Source: VAZQ01 sp963758945
Lineage (GTDB): Bacteria; Pseudomonadota; Alphaproteobacteria; Rhizobiales; Xanthobacteraceae
Assembly (NCBI GenBank): GCA_963758945.1
Contig: CAVWXY010000020.1
Span: forward strand, 62,001 to 126,000
Reading direction: 5' to 3'
Length of the DNA stretch: 64,000 bases
This document shows positions 24,311 to 34,299 of this stretch, piece by piece. The notes under the pieces were generated by a model, which saw nothing but the letters and a program-made list of their open reading frames with translations, was not told the DNA's origin and did no database searches. Every line of letters begins with the position of its first letter. The stretch's first letter is position 1. A program made the translations under genes and the position numbers.

Positions 24311-25386
24311 TGCGGCGCTCCTTCCGCCGCCAGCAGCTCGGCTTGATGCTCGGTCACCAGGGCGTCGATGATCTCGCCGAGCGCCTCGCCCTCGATCACC
24401 TGCGGCAGCTTGTAGAGGGTGAGATTGATGCGATGGTCGCTCACGCGCCCCTGCGGAAAATTATAGGTGCGGATGCGCTCGGAGCGGTCGCCGGAGCCCA
24501 CCTGGCCGCGACGCTCGGCGGCGCGCGCCGCGTCCTGCTTCTGGCGCTCGAAATCGTAGAGCCGCGCGCGCAGAATGGCCATTGCCTTGGCGCGATTGCG
24601 GTGCTGCGAGCGGTCCTCCTGCATCATGACCACGATGCCGGTGGGGATATGGGTCACGCGCACGGCCGACTCGGTCTTGTTGACGTGCTGGCCGCCGGCG
24701 CCGCCCGACCGCAAGGTATCGATCTTGAGGTCGTCGTCGTCGATCTCGATGTCGACATCTGCTGCCTCCGGCAGCACGGCGACGGTGGCGGTGGAGGTAT
24801 GGATGCGGCCCGAGGCTTCGGTGTCGGGCACGCGCTGCACGCGGTGGACGCCTGATTCGAACTTCAGCTTGGCGAAAGCGCCGCGGCCGCGGATTTCGGC
24901 GATGATCTCCTTGTAGCCGCCGACGCTGCCCTCGCTGGCGGAGATGATCTCCACCTTCCAGCCCTGCTTTGCCGCATAGCGCTCGTACATGCGGAACAGG
25001 TTGCCGGCGAACAGCGCAGCCTCGTCGCCGCCGGTGCCGGCGCGGATTTCGAGAATGACGTTGCGCTCGTCCATGGCGTCCTTGGGGACCAGCGCAAGCT
25101 TGATCTCGCGTTCCAGCGCCGCGCGCCTTTGCTCGAGCTGCGGCTTCTCGGAGACCGCCATCGCGCGCATTTCCGGGTCGGTTGCGGGGTCGGCGATAAG
25201 CGCGTCGAGGCCCTCGATCTCGGCGATCACGCCGCGATAGTTTTTCACCGCCGCCACGACCGGTCCGAGCTCGGCGAATTCGCGCGAAAGCTTGACATAG
25301 GCCTCGGGCGCCACTTGGCGCGCGAGGTCGCCTTCGACCGCCCTGTGGCGGGCGACGAGCGCGTCGAGTTTTTGCTCAGGAAGCAT
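24307..25386 (-). CDS. prfA: Peptide chain release factor 1
   Basis: A 359-residue class I release factor for UAA/UAG codons. The anticodon-like tripeptide region is in domain 2 (GVHRVQRVPDTEASGRIHTS). The catalytic GGQ is in LRSGGAGGQHVNKTESAVR, and the N-terminal coiled-coil domain opens MLPEQKLDALVARHRAVEGD. The start at 25386 begins the normal RF1 N-terminus, although the frame is open further upstream. prmC follows with a four-base overlap, and ptsP lies 90 bp upstream on the same strand. Confidence 0.97.
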   Translation of the reverse strand: MLPEQKLDALVARHRAVEGDLARQVAPEAYVKLSREFAELGPVVAAVKNYRGVIAEIEGLDALIADPATDPEMRAMAVSEKPQLEQRRAALEREIKLALVPKDAMDERNVILEIRAGTGGDEAALFAGNLFRMYERYAAKQGWKVEIISASEGSVGGYKEIIAEIRGRGAFAKLKFESGVHRVQRVPDTEASGRIHTSTATVAVLPEAADVDIEIDDDDLKIDTLRSGGAGGQHVNKTESAVRVTHIPTGIVVMMQEDRSQHRNRAKAMAILRARLYDFERQKQDAARAAERRGQVGSGDRSERIRTYNFPQGRVSDHRINLTLYKLPQVIEGEALGEIIDALVTEHQAELLAAEGAPQ

Positions 25387-25476
25387 GGCCACCTTGACTG
25401 TGCGAAGCGAAACCGCGGACTCCGGGCGCGGCGCCCCCCGCCGCCGGCGACACACGCGTTAGATGGGCCCCAGAGG

Positions 25477-27744
25477 TCAAATCTGCAGCCCCTCCGCGGC
25501 CGCGAAAGCCTTGAGTTGCTCGCGGATCGGCTGACTGCCGGCCGGACTTTCGATCAGCGGCTGGATCAGCGCGGCGGCTTTCCCGACATTGAGGTCGAGC
25601 AGCATGGCCTTGACCGGACCGACGGCGGACGGCGAGAGCGAGAGCGCGCGGTAGCCGATTGCGACCAGAGCAAGCGCCCCGATCGGTTTCGAGGCCAGCT
25701 CCCCGCACAGCGTCACCGGCTTGGCATGGGCGCGACCCTTATCCGCGATCGCCTTCAGCGCGCGCAGGACCGGCGCCGAGATCGCGTCGAAGCGGTCGGC
25801 GACGCGCGAATTGCCGCGGTCGGTGGCGTAGAAGAACTGCACCAGATCGTTCGAGCCTACGGATAGGAAATCCACGCGTTCGAGCAGCTCGTCGAGCTGG
25901 TAGAGCAGGGAAGGCACTTCGAGCATGCTGCCGACCTCGACCCGCTCGGGCAGTTTGTGGCTGTGTCTGCGCAGGTGGGTAAGCTCGCGCTCGACCAACG
26001 ACCTCGCCTCGTCGAATTCCTCGACCGCGGCGACCATCGGGAACATGACCTTCAGATCCCGCCCGCCGGCGGCCCGCAGCAGCGCGCGGATCTGGCTGCG
26101 CAGCAGGCCCGGCCGGTCGAGGCCCAGCCTGATGGCGCGCCATCCGAGCGCGGGGTTCTCCTCCTCGACGTTGCGCATATAGGGCAGCACCTTGTCGCCG
26201 CCGATGTCGAGCGTGCGGAACGTCACCGGCTTGTCGCCGGCAGCGTCGAGCACGGCGCGGTAGAGCGAGAACTGCTCGGCGGTGCGAGGGAAGCTCGCCG
26301 CCACCATGAACTGCAATTCGGTGCGGAACAGCCCGATGCCGGCGGCGCCGGTCTCGTCGAGATGCGGCAGGTCGACGGGGAGGCCGGCATTGATCATCAA
26401 CGTGATCTTCTCGCCGTCCTTGGTCGTGCACGGCTTGTCGCGCAGCGCCAGATACTGCAATTGCCGGCGCGCGCGCAGCCGCACCCGCTCGATATAGGCC
26501 GCCTCCATGTCGGGCGAGGGCCGCACATGGACGTCGCCGGTCAAGCCATCCACGATGATGGCGTCGCCGGGGTCGGCCACGCCGGTGGCGTTGGCGATTT
26601 CCCCTACCGCCGGGATGCCCAGCGCGCGGGCGACGATCGCCACATGCGAATTGGGTCCGCCTTCCTCCAGAACGAGCCCGCGCAGGCGCTTGCGGTCGTA
26701 ATCGAGCAGCGCCGCCGGCCCCATCGCGCGGGCCACGAGGATGGCATTCTCGGGCAGACGGTCGCGCGCCGGCGCGTAGTCCTGGCCGAGCAACTGGTGC
26801 ATCAGCCGGTTGGCGAGCTCGTCGAGATCGTGCAGGCGTTCGCGCAGATAGGGATCGGTCGCGCGCAGCATGCGCGCCCGGGTGTCGGACTGCACGCGCT
26901 CGACCGCCGCCTCGGCGGTGAGGCCGGTCGCCACCGCCTCTTCGAGGCGATGCACCCAGCCGCGGTCGTAGGCGAACATGCGGTACGCCTCCAGCACGTC
27001 GCGGTGTTCGCCGCCGTCGGCGACCTCGCCCCGCTCGAGCAGCACATCGAGATCCGATCGCATGGTCTCGACCGCGGTTTCCAGCCGTTTCAACTCCTTC
27101 GGTACGTCGTCGGCGATGAAATTGGTGATGACCACGCGCGGCTCGTGCAACACCACGTGGCCGAGCGCGACGCCGTCGTTGAGCGCGGTGCCGGTGAGGT
27201 GCAGCGGCCGGCGCGCGGCCGGCTCGGCGCCGGGCTTGGCGATGGCGGAGAGCTCGCCGGAGGCGATCATCTCCGCAAGCACCATGGCGGTCGTCTGCAG
27301 CGCCTCTTCTTCCTCCTCGGTATAGGTGCGCCGCGCCCGGTTCTGCACCACCAGCACGCCGAGCGTGTTGCCGGCGCGCAGGACGGGCACGCCCAGGAAC
27401 GAGTGGTAGATCTCTTCGCCGGTCTCCGGCCGATAGGAGAAGGCCGGATGGTTCTGGGCGTCCGACAGGTTGATCGGATTGGCCTCGCTCGCGACCAGGC
27501 CCACCAGGCCTTCGTCCGAGCGCAGCACGGTCTGGTGCACCGCCTCCCTGTTGAGGCCCTCGGTGGCGTAAAGCTCGAGCGTGCCGTCCACGCGCAGCAC
27601 GTAGACGGAGCAGACCTCCGCCACCATGTTGGCGGCGATCAGCACCACGATCTTGTCCAGGCGGTCCTGCGCGCTGACCGGCTCCGCCATCACCTCGCGG
27701 AGCCGGCGTAACAGCACGCGCGGACCGCCGAGCGCGCCACGCAT
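25477..27744 (-). CDS. ptsP: Phosphoenolpyruvate-protein phosphotransferase PtsP (EI-Ntr)
   Basis: A 755-residue enzyme I of the nitrogen-related PTS, passing phosphate from PEP to NPr. The N-terminal GAF domain spans about residues 20-165, then the EI N-terminal domain with phosphorylated His367 in GGPNSHVAIVARALGIPAV, and the C-terminal PEP-binding barrel with GIGLFRTELQFM, FRTLDIGGDKVLPYM and the catalytic LCGELAS. The GAF domain separates it from sugar-PTS enzyme I. It is placed between lysC and prfA as in other Hyphomicrobiales, but an FkbM gene intervenes here. A second possible start is the internal ATG in LREVMAEPVS. Confidence 0.95.
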   Translation of the reverse strand: MRGALGGPRVLLRRLREVMAEPVSAQDRLDKIVVLIAANMVAEVCSVYVLRVDGTLELYATEGLNREAVHQTVLRSDEGLVGLVASEANPINLSDAQNHPAFSYRPETGEEIYHSFLGVPVLRAGNTLGVLVVQNRARRTYTEEEEEALQTTAMVLAEMIASGELSAIAKPGAEPAARRPLHLTGTALNDGVALGHVVLHEPRVVITNFIADDVPKELKRLETAVETMRSDLDVLLERGEVADGGEHRDVLEAYRMFAYDRGWVHRLEEAVATGLTAEAAVERVQSDTRARMLRATDPYLRERLHDLDELANRLMHQLLGQDYAPARDRLPENAILVARAMGPAALLDYDRKRLRGLVLEEGGPNSHVAIVARALGIPAVGEIANATGVADPGDAIIVDGLTGDVHVRPSPDMEAAYIERVRLRARRQLQYLALRDKPCTTKDGEKITLMINAGLPVDLPHLDETGAAGIGLFRTELQFMVAASFPRTAEQFSLYRAVLDAAGDKPVTFRTLDIGGDKVLPYMRNVEEENPALGWRAIRLGLDRPGLLRSQIRALLRAAGGRDLKVMFPMVAAVEEFDEARSLVERELTHLRRHSHKLPERVEVGSMLEVPSLLYQLDELLERVDFLSVGSNDLVQFFYATDRGNSRVADRFDAISAPVLRALKAIADKGRAHAKPVTLCGELASKPIGALALVAIGYRALSLSPSAVGPVKAMLLDLNVGKAAALIQPLIESPAGSQPIREQLKAFAAAEGLQI

Positions 27745-28021
27745 GACGTGATCCCTCGGACCAGCCCATTCGGCCGGGGGCAGGGCGCGTTGGGCGAGAG
27801 TGGGACCCGGATCCGCTCCGAACGCGCTCCGACGCGTCGAGAGCGCCCTTTCCGGGTGGCTGACCGGTACCCACTCAGCCTGAAAGCGCCCTGCGCCCTC
27901 GGCTCATCCAAAGTCAGGAAATAGTACCCGCCGGGCCCGGGCGCCCGCAGCGGCTACAATCCATAGGCCGTATAGCGAATGCTCCATGGGCCGGGCAAGC
28001 CAAAGCCTCCGTCCTGACCCG

Positions 28022-29047
28022 CTACCACGCATAGCTCGCGGAAATCCGCCCGCAGGCGGCGCGGAACTGGTCGCTGTCGATCAGGACGGCGTAGACGTCG
28101 CGCAGCCGGGGGGCAGGAGGAAGCGCCAGATTCGCCATCGACAGGGCGGGGTCGGGCCCGAACAGCCGCCCGATCGCCCCGGCGATGTGGTCTGCGCCGA
28201 CCGGCCGCTCCAACGCCGCCGGGGTGATGCCGGCGGTGAGCAGGTCGAGGAGGTTGTCGCGATCCATCAAGGGGAGGCGCGTCATGTCGGCGCCGGCCAA
28301 GAGCACCGCCAGACGATGGTCGGGATGGGCCGGGTCGGCCAGCGCGGGCTTGACGTTGCGGAATTGGAAGACGTCGTCGAAGGCGGTCGGAGCAGGGTCG
28401 AAACAGTGCGCCAGATTGCTCGCCTCTTCCGCGAGGTAATAGCGGTTCAGGCTGTCGAACCAGACATAGCGGTAGCCGTGCTTGGCGATGAAAGGCTCCC
28501 ACGCCTGCCACGCCGGTGCCAGCGTGAAGGGCGTGAGCGCCTCGACCACTACGACCTTCGGCCGATAGTTTTGCCAGTCGCCATTGCGCAGGACATCCTG
28601 CTCGGCGCCCTCCACGTCGACCTTGAGGAAATCGAACACCGGCGGTGCATGCCGCTCGCACAGCTGTCTCAGCGTCGTGACCGGGACCACGATGGCTTGC
28701 GCCGCCTTGCCGAAGTGCGCTTGCGCGGCGCGGGCGTGGGCTTCGATCATGGTGGAGAGGCCGTGCAATTCCTCCACCAGGTAGAACGTGGCCTCGCCCG
28801 CCTGCGCGCCGACGAGCGCCTCGACGTGCCGATCGCGCGGCCGCACCGCCCTGGCAAGGCGCGCGAGCCAAGGGTTGGGCTCGACCGTGATGCCATGCCA
28901 TCCCCGCAGATAGAACGCGAACGACGTGTTGTCGTAGACCGGATGGCCGGAGCCGATGTCGATGTAGAAGCCCTCGCTGCGGGTGCCGAAGCAGCGCATG
29001 AGGTAGAGGTCCTCGAAACGCTGGGCGTAGGAGACCTGCTGAGACAT
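28022..29047 (-). CDS. FkbM family methyltransferase
   Basis: A 341-residue SAM-dependent methyltransferase. The N-terminal half contains QRFEDLYLMRCFGTRSEGFY and IDIGSGHPVYDNTSFAFYLR (SAM loop), TVEPNPWLARLARA, and FDFLKVDVEGAEQDVLRNGD, all typical of the FkbM domain (methylation of hydroxyls on sugars or polyketides). The C-terminal third (from about 235) has no recognised domain. FkbM genes often belong to surface polysaccharide clusters, but this one stands alone between lysC and ptsP, flanked by short tagcgaat motifs. It looks like an insertion into a conserved gene order. The target is unknown. Confidence 0.88.
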   Translation of the reverse strand: MSQQVSYAQRFEDLYLMRCFGTRSEGFYIDIGSGHPVYDNTSFAFYLRGWHGITVEPNPWLARLARAVRPRDRHVEALVGAQAGEATFYLVEELHGLSTMIEAHARAAQAHFGKAAQAIVVPVTTLRQLCERHAPPVFDFLKVDVEGAEQDVLRNGDWQNYRPKVVVVEALTPFTLAPAWQAWEPFIAKHGYRYVWFDSLNRYYLAEEASNLAHCFDPAPTAFDDVFQFRNVKPALADPAHPDHRLAVLLAGADMTRLPLMDRDNLLDLLTAGITPAALERPVGADHIAGAIGRLFGPDPALSMANLALPPAPRLRDVYAVLIDSDQFRAACGRISASYAW

Positions 29048-29070
29048 ATCGGTGTGCCCTGTAGGGCGGA

Positions 29071-29107
29071 ATAGCGAATAGACAGCACCGCTGCCGCTAT
29101 TCGCTAC
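29071..29107. repeat. Inverted repeat (ATAGCGAATAG / CTATTCGCTAC) after lysC
   Basis: atagcgaatag (29071-29081) pairs 10 of 11 with ctattcgctac (29097-29107), followed by a further cgctatttgc. It lies between the lysC stop and the FkbM start, both on the minus strand, so it may end lysC transcription, but no T-run is present. A partial copy of the motif (tagcgaatg) is on the other side of the FkbM gene at about 27970. Confidence 0.6.
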
Positions 29108-29124
29108 TCGCTATTTGCCTCGAG

Positions 29125-30375
29125 CTACTTGTCCAGCTCGTACAGCGAATGCAGCGTGCGCACCGCGAGCTCGGTGTAGTTGGCCTCGATCAGCAGCGAG
29201 AACTTGATCTCGGAGGTGGTAATGGCGCGGATGTTGATTCCCTTCTCCGCCAGCGCCTTGAACGCCTTGGCCGCGACGCCGGCGTGGCTGCGCATGCCGA
29301 TCCCGATCACCGAGATCTTGGCGACATCGTTTGCCCCGTCGAGGCGCTCGTAGCCGACCTGGCCCTTGGCCTTGACCAGCACGTCGGTCGCCCGCTGGTA
29401 GTCGGAGGCCGGGACGGTAAACGTCACATCGGTCGTCGCGCCGTCGCCGGAAACGTTCTGCACGATCATGTCGACGTTGATGCTGGCTTCCGCGAGCGGA
29501 CCGAAGATCGCTGCCGCGACCCCGGGCTTGTCCTGCACGCGCCGGATCGAAATCTGCGCCTCGTCCTTCGAAAAGGCGATGCCGGTGACGACCTGCTGCT
29601 CCACGATCTCCTCCTCGCCGCAGATGAGCGTTCCGGGCGGCGTGCCGTGCGGATCGATGTCCTCGGGCTCCTGGAAGCTCGAACGCACGAAGATGCGCAC
29701 ATTATGCACCATTCCAAGCTCGACGGAGCGCACCTGCATGACCTTGGCGCCGAGCGAGGCCAGTTCCAACATCTCCTCGTAGGCGATCCTGTCGAGCCGT
29801 TGCGCGCGCGGCACGACGCGGGGGTCGGAGGTATAGACGCCGTCGACGTCGGTGTAGATGTCGCAGCGCTCGGCGGCGATCGCGGCCGCGATCGCGACCG
29901 CCGAGGTGTCCGATCCGCCCCGCCCCAGCGTCGTGACGCGACCGGTCTCCTTGTGGACGCCCTGGAAGCCGGCGACCACTGCCACTTCGTGGCGCTCGCT
30001 GAAGCGCTTGAGCAGCTCGCCGCCGTTGACCTCGAGGATGCGCGCCGCGGCGTGGGCGTTCGAGGTCACGATCGGCAGTTGCCAGCCTTGCCAGGAGCGG
30101 GCGTTGACTCCCATTCCCTCCAGCACGATGGCGAGAAGGCCGGCGGTCACCTGCTCGCCCGACGACACCACGGCGTCGTATTCGCGGGCGTCGTGCAGCG
30201 CGGCGGCCTCGCGGCACCAGGCCACCAGTTGATTGGTCGCCCCGGCCATGGCGGAGACGACCACCGCCACCTCGTGGCCGGCGTCGACCTCGCGCTTGAC
30301 GTGGCGCGCGACGTTGCGGATGTGCTCGATGTCGGCGACCGAGGTGCCGCCGAATTTCATCACCAGGCGGGCCAT
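29125..30375 (-). CDS. lysC: Aspartate kinase
   Basis: A 416-residue monofunctional aspartokinase, first step of the Lys/Thr/Met/Ile pathway. The kinase domain opens with MARLVMKFGGTSVADIEHIR, then SSGEQVTAGLLAI and TLGRGGSDTSAVAIAAA, followed by DVDGVYTSDPRVV. Two ACT domains follow (VTGIAFSKDEAQISIRRVQD and ISVIGIGMRSHAGVAAKAFK), expected to give feedback inhibition by Lys or Thr. The frame is open far upstream on this strand, but the ATG at 30375 begins the standard N-terminus. ubiG is divergent. Confidence 0.97.
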   Translation of the reverse strand: MARLVMKFGGTSVADIEHIRNVARHVKREVDAGHEVAVVVSAMAGATNQLVAWCREAAALHDAREYDAVVSSGEQVTAGLLAIVLEGMGVNARSWQGWQLPIVTSNAHAAARILEVNGGELLKRFSERHEVAVVAGFQGVHKETGRVTTLGRGGSDTSAVAIAAAIAAERCDIYTDVDGVYTSDPRVVPRAQRLDRIAYEEMLELASLGAKVMQVRSVELGMVHNVRIFVRSSFQEPEDIDPHGTPPGTLICGEEEIVEQQVVTGIAFSKDEAQISIRRVQDKPGVAAAIFGPLAEASINVDMIVQNVSGDGATTDVTFTVPASDYQRATDVLVKAKGQVGYERLDGANDVAKISVIGIGMRSHAGVAAKAFKALAEKGINIRAITTSEIKFSLLIEANYTELAVRTLHSLYELDK

Positions 30376-30504
30376 GGCAGGCTTGCGCAGCTCTCCGACG
30401 CGATCTAGAGGCGCGCGATCCGCTTTACGGCAAGCCCCCGCGCGAAAAGGCGCGTATACATAGCGGCGAGGCCGGGGGGCCGCAACCGCGCGTTTGGAGG
30501 GCCG

Positions 30505-31266
30505 ATGGCAAGCAGGACGGAACCCGGGCGCGCGTCGACGGTCGACGATGCGGAGGTCGCGCGCTTCTCGGCGGTCGCGGCCGACTGGTGGGATCCGCGT
30601 GGCAAGATGGCCGTGCTGCACAAGTTCAACCCGGTGCGGCTCGGCTTCATCAAGGCTGCCGTGTGCGGTCATTTCGCCCGCGACGCCAAGCGGCTCGACG
30701 CGCTTTCCGGCCTGCGCATGCTCGACATCGGCTGCGGCGGCGGCATTTTGAGCGAGCCGCTGGCGCGGCTCGGCGCGGCGGTCGTGGGCGCCGATCCCGC
30801 GCAGACCAACATCGCGGCGGCGCAACTGCACGCCGCCGATGCCGGCGTGACCGTGGACTACCGCGCGACCACGGCCGAGGCGCTCGCGGACGCCGGCGAA
30901 CGCTTCGACGTGGTGCTGGCGATGGAGGTCGTCGAGCACGTCGCCGATCTCAACCTCTTCGTCCGGCGCTGCGCGGAGATGGTCAAGCCCGGCGGTCTCA
31001 TGATCGCGGCGACGCTCAATCGCACCCTGAAGAGCTTTGCATTGGCGATCGTCGGCGCCGAGTACGTGCTGCGCTGGCTGCCGCGCGGCACCCATCGATG
31101 GGACAAGTTCGTCACGCCCAACGAGCTCGAGGCGACGCTTGAGCGGCACGGCCTCGTGGCCGTCGACGAGACCGGCGTGATCTATGATCTCATCGCCGAC
31201 CGCTGGCAGCTTTCGACCGACATGGACGTGAACTACATGGTGGTCGCCGAGCGCGCCCGCTCCTGA
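30505..31266 (+). CDS. ubiG: Ubiquinone biosynthesis O-methyltransferase
   Basis: A 253-residue SAM methyltransferase that performs both O-methylations of ubiquinone synthesis. Motifs: N-terminal VARFSAVAADWWDPRGKMAV and LHKFNPVRLGFI, SAM loop LRMLDIGCGGGILSEPLARL, AMEVVEHVADLNLFVRRCAE and GTHRWDKFVTPNEL, all diagnostic of UbiG (PRK05134 type). It is divergent from lysC, as in many Hyphomicrobiales. The ATG at 30505 is preceded by gtttggagggccg, a good ribosome binding site. Confidence 0.96.
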   Translation: MASRTEPGRASTVDDAEVARFSAVAADWWDPRGKMAVLHKFNPVRLGFIKAAVCGHFARDAKRLDALSGLRMLDIGCGGGILSEPLARLGAAVVGADPAQTNIAAAQLHAADAGVTVDYRATTAEALADAGERFDVVLAMEVVEHVADLNLFVRRCAEMVKPGGLMIAATLNRTLKSFALAIVGAEYVLRWLPRGTHRWDKFVTPNELEATLERHGLVAVDETGVIYDLIADRWQLSTDMDVNYMVVAERARS

Positions 31267-31302
31267 GCTCGTCTCGCATCTTTCGCGCAGAGGTCCAGTC
31301 GC

Positions 31303-31641
31303 ATGATCCTCGAACTCGTACTGTTCAAGTCGCCTCCCGGCATGGACCGGGCCGCGGTGCTGGAGGATGCCAAGCACACGATCCCGCGCTGGCGGGCCAA
31401 CGCCGATCTGCTGCGCAAGCACTACATCCTGAGCGACGATGGTCACGGTGGTGGTGTCTACATCTGGCCCTCGAAGGAGGCGGCGCAGAAGGGGCATGAT
31501 GCGGCGTGGCGGGAAGGCGTGCGCAAACGCACCGGCGCCGACCCGGTCATCCGCTACTTCGACCTGCTGATGCTCGTGGACAACGAGAACGGCAACGTCA
31601 CCGAGTGGACCGAGAGCGGCGAAGCTCGCCGGGTTGTGTAG
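31303..31641 (+). CDS. Monooxygenase-like (YdhR/ABM-type) small protein
   Basis: A 112-residue protein with the ferredoxin-like dimeric alpha/beta barrel pattern of YdhR-type or ABM-domain monooxygenases: MILELVLFKSPPGMDRAAVL, GHGGGVYIWPSKEAAQKGHD (GxYxWxS/DxExA) and VIRYFDLLMLVDNENG. Proteins of this type are annotated as monooxygenases by similarity; none of the catalytic steps can be read from the sequence. It starts 36 bp after ubiG on the same strand and precedes a DMT transporter by 26 bp, so the three may be one transcript. Confidence 0.7.
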   Translation: MILELVLFKSPPGMDRAAVLEDAKHTIPRWRANADLLRKHYILSDDGHGGGVYIWPSKEAAQKGHDAAWREGVRKRTGADPVIRYFDLLMLVDNENGNVTEWTESGEARRVV

Positions 31642-31667
31642 CGGCACGCGTCGGCGCGGCAGGTCGG

Positions 31668-32561
31668 ATGTTCGAACCCTGGTGGCTCTGGGCGCTGTTC
31701 ACGGTCATCGCCGCGGCTGCGCAGACCGTGCGCAACGCCACGCAACGCGAGCTCACCGTCAAGCTCGGCACCGTGGGCGCGACGCATGTGCGGTTCCTGT
31801 TCGGCCTTCCCTTTGCGCTGGTCTTCCTTTGCGCCGTGATGATCGCGCTCGGGCAGGCCTTGCCGCGGCCGCCACCGATCTATTGGCCGTGGGTGATCGG
31901 CGGCGCACTCACCCAGATCGCTGCCACCGCGTTGATGCTCGCCGCCATGAGCGACCGCTCCTTCGTGGTGGTTTATGCCTATATCAAGACAGAGCCGGTG
32001 CAGGCGGCGCTGTTCGGCCTCGTCTTTCTCGGCGACGTGGTGACGCCTTTGACGGCGGCGGCGATCCTGATCGCCACCACCGGCGTCGTCGCCATGGCGC
32101 TCAAGCCGGGCACCACATCGGACCTGAGGGCGACGCTGCTGGGGCTCGCCGCCGGCGCCATGTTCGCGCTCTCGGCGGTCGGCTACCGCGGGGCCATCCT
32201 GAGCCTCGCCCTGCCCGGCTATGTCATGGCCGCCACTTTTACCCTCGCCATCGGACTCCTGCTGCAGTCGCTTCTGCTTTCGCTCTATCTCTGGCTGCGC
32301 AATCCCGACGTGCTGGCCGCGATCGCGCGCGCGTGGCGGCCGTCGCTGTTCGCGGGCTTCATGGGCGCGCTCGCCTCCCAGTTCTGGTTTCTCGCCTTCG
32401 CGCTCGCCACGGCCGCGAGCGTGCGTACGCTCGCCTTGGTCGAGGTGCTGTTCGCGCAGGCGATCTCGCGCTTCGCGTTCAAGCAGGCGACGACGCCGCG
32501 CGAAGCCGTCGGTATCGCGTTGATCGTCATCGGCGTCGTGCTGCTGCTGTGGAGCAATTGA
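31668..32561 (+). CDS. EamA/DMT superfamily transporter
   Basis: A 297-residue protein with about ten hydrophobic helices in two EamA-like halves: the first opening MFEPWWLWALFTVIAAAAQT and including MSDRSFVVVYAYIKTEPVQA, the second ending AVGIALIVIGVVLLLWSN. The pattern fits drug/metabolite exporters with internal duplication. The substrate is unknown. It lies 26 bp after the small monooxygenase-like gene and is convergent with the DUF1178 gene. The ATG at 31668 is the first that gives the helix-1 start; frames further upstream belong to the previous gene. Confidence 0.85.
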   Translation: MFEPWWLWALFTVIAAAAQTVRNATQRELTVKLGTVGATHVRFLFGLPFALVFLCAVMIALGQALPRPPPIYWPWVIGGALTQIAATALMLAAMSDRSFVVVYAYIKTEPVQAALFGLVFLGDVVTPLTAAAILIATTGVVAMALKPGTTSDLRATLLGLAAGAMFALSAVGYRGAILSLALPGYVMAATFTLAIGLLLQSLLLSLYLWLRNPDVLAAIARAWRPSLFAGFMGALASQFWFLAFALATAASVRTLALVEVLFAQAISRFAFKQATTPREAVGIALIVIGVVLLLWSN

Positions 32562-32614
32562 ATGGCACCGGAGCGCCGCAAGCGCTGATCGGGATCAAGA
32601 TTCGCGCAGCACCC

Positions 32615-33093
32615 TCAATTGCGCTCGTCGGGCAGCACCGGCAGCGGGTGGAACTCGATCCCTTCCTCGTGCAACTCCTTGGCCTGATCGGGGGAGGCTT
32701 CGCCATAGATCGAGCGATGCTCAATCTCGCCGTAGTGCATTTTGCGCGCTTCTTCGGGAAACCGGCGGCCGACATAGTCGGCGTTTTTGACCAGGTGCTC
32801 GCGCAATTCCTTCAGCTTGCTGCGGAACTCGCGCTCCTGCGGCGACAGCATGGCGACCGGGCTGGGCGCCGCCGCGGGCTGCTGCTGCGCCGACGACGCG
32901 GGCCCCTGTGCGGGCGTGGCGCCGCGTTTTTTCGCTCCCGACACCCGTGGCGCCATGATCGTCTTCTCGACCTTGGCGGAATTGCACAGCGGGCAGGTCA
33001 GGAGACCGCGCTTGACCTGCTTGTCGTAGGCGGCGGAGCTCTGGAACCAGCTCTCGAATTGGTGCCCGTTGTCGCAGGCGAGCGCGTAGCGGA

Positions 33094-33097
<4 letters not shown>
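32615..33097 (-). CDS. DUF1178 family protein
   Basis: A 160-residue protein. The N-terminus MIRYALACDNGHQFESWFQS with LLTCPLCNSAKVEKTIMAPR holds three cysteines (C8, and the CPLC pair) in a zinc-ribbon-like FmdB-type arrangement. The C-terminal GRRFPEEARKMHYGEIEHRS and IYGEASPDQAKELHEEGIEF are the conserved DUF1178 end. A Pro/Ala/Gln-rich linker separates the two. Function is unknown. Its start overlaps the nitrilase-like stop by four bases, and that gene overlaps grxC the same way, so grxC, nitrilase-like and DUF1178 are co-translated. Confidence 0.9.
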
Positions 33098-33974
<877 letters not shown>

Positions 33975-33978
<4 letters not shown>

Positions 33979-34271
33979 GGCGACGGCCTCTCGTTGGCGC
34001 GCGCGTCCGTGTCGTCGTCGCCGAGCAAGGGGTCGAGCTTGCCGGCGCGATCGAGCGCATGGAGATCGTCGTAGCCGCCCACATGGGTCGAGTCGATGAA
34101 AATCTGCGGCACGGTCATGCGCCCGCGCGCGCGCGCCACCATGTCGCTTCGCCCTTGCGGATCGCCGCTGACGTCGATCTCCGTGAACGTAACGCCCTTG
34201 CGCGACAGCAACCGCTTGGCGGCGTGGCAATAGGGGCAAAAACGGGTGGTGTAGATCTCGATTTGCGGCAT
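33975..34271 (-). CDS. grxC: Glutaredoxin 3
   Basis: A 98-residue dithiol glutaredoxin. The active site C12-P-Y-C15 is in YTTRFCPYCHAAKRLL, followed by the cis-proline loop (MTVPQIFIDSTHVGGYDDLH) and a short C-terminal tail. It reduces disulfides and glutathionylated proteins using glutathione. It starts the grxC / nitrilase / DUF1178 unit and follows comF by 28 bp on the same strand, so comF may also belong to this transcript. Confidence 0.95.
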
Positions 34272-34299
34272 GGTGAATCGTGCGCTTTGACCGAACCAC

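Noticed and set aside
29125..31647. An 840-codon minus-strand frame that would extend lysC far upstream
   Set aside because: The aspartokinase N-terminus (MARLVMKFGGTSVAD) begins at 30375; upstream sequence has no homology and covers ubiG.
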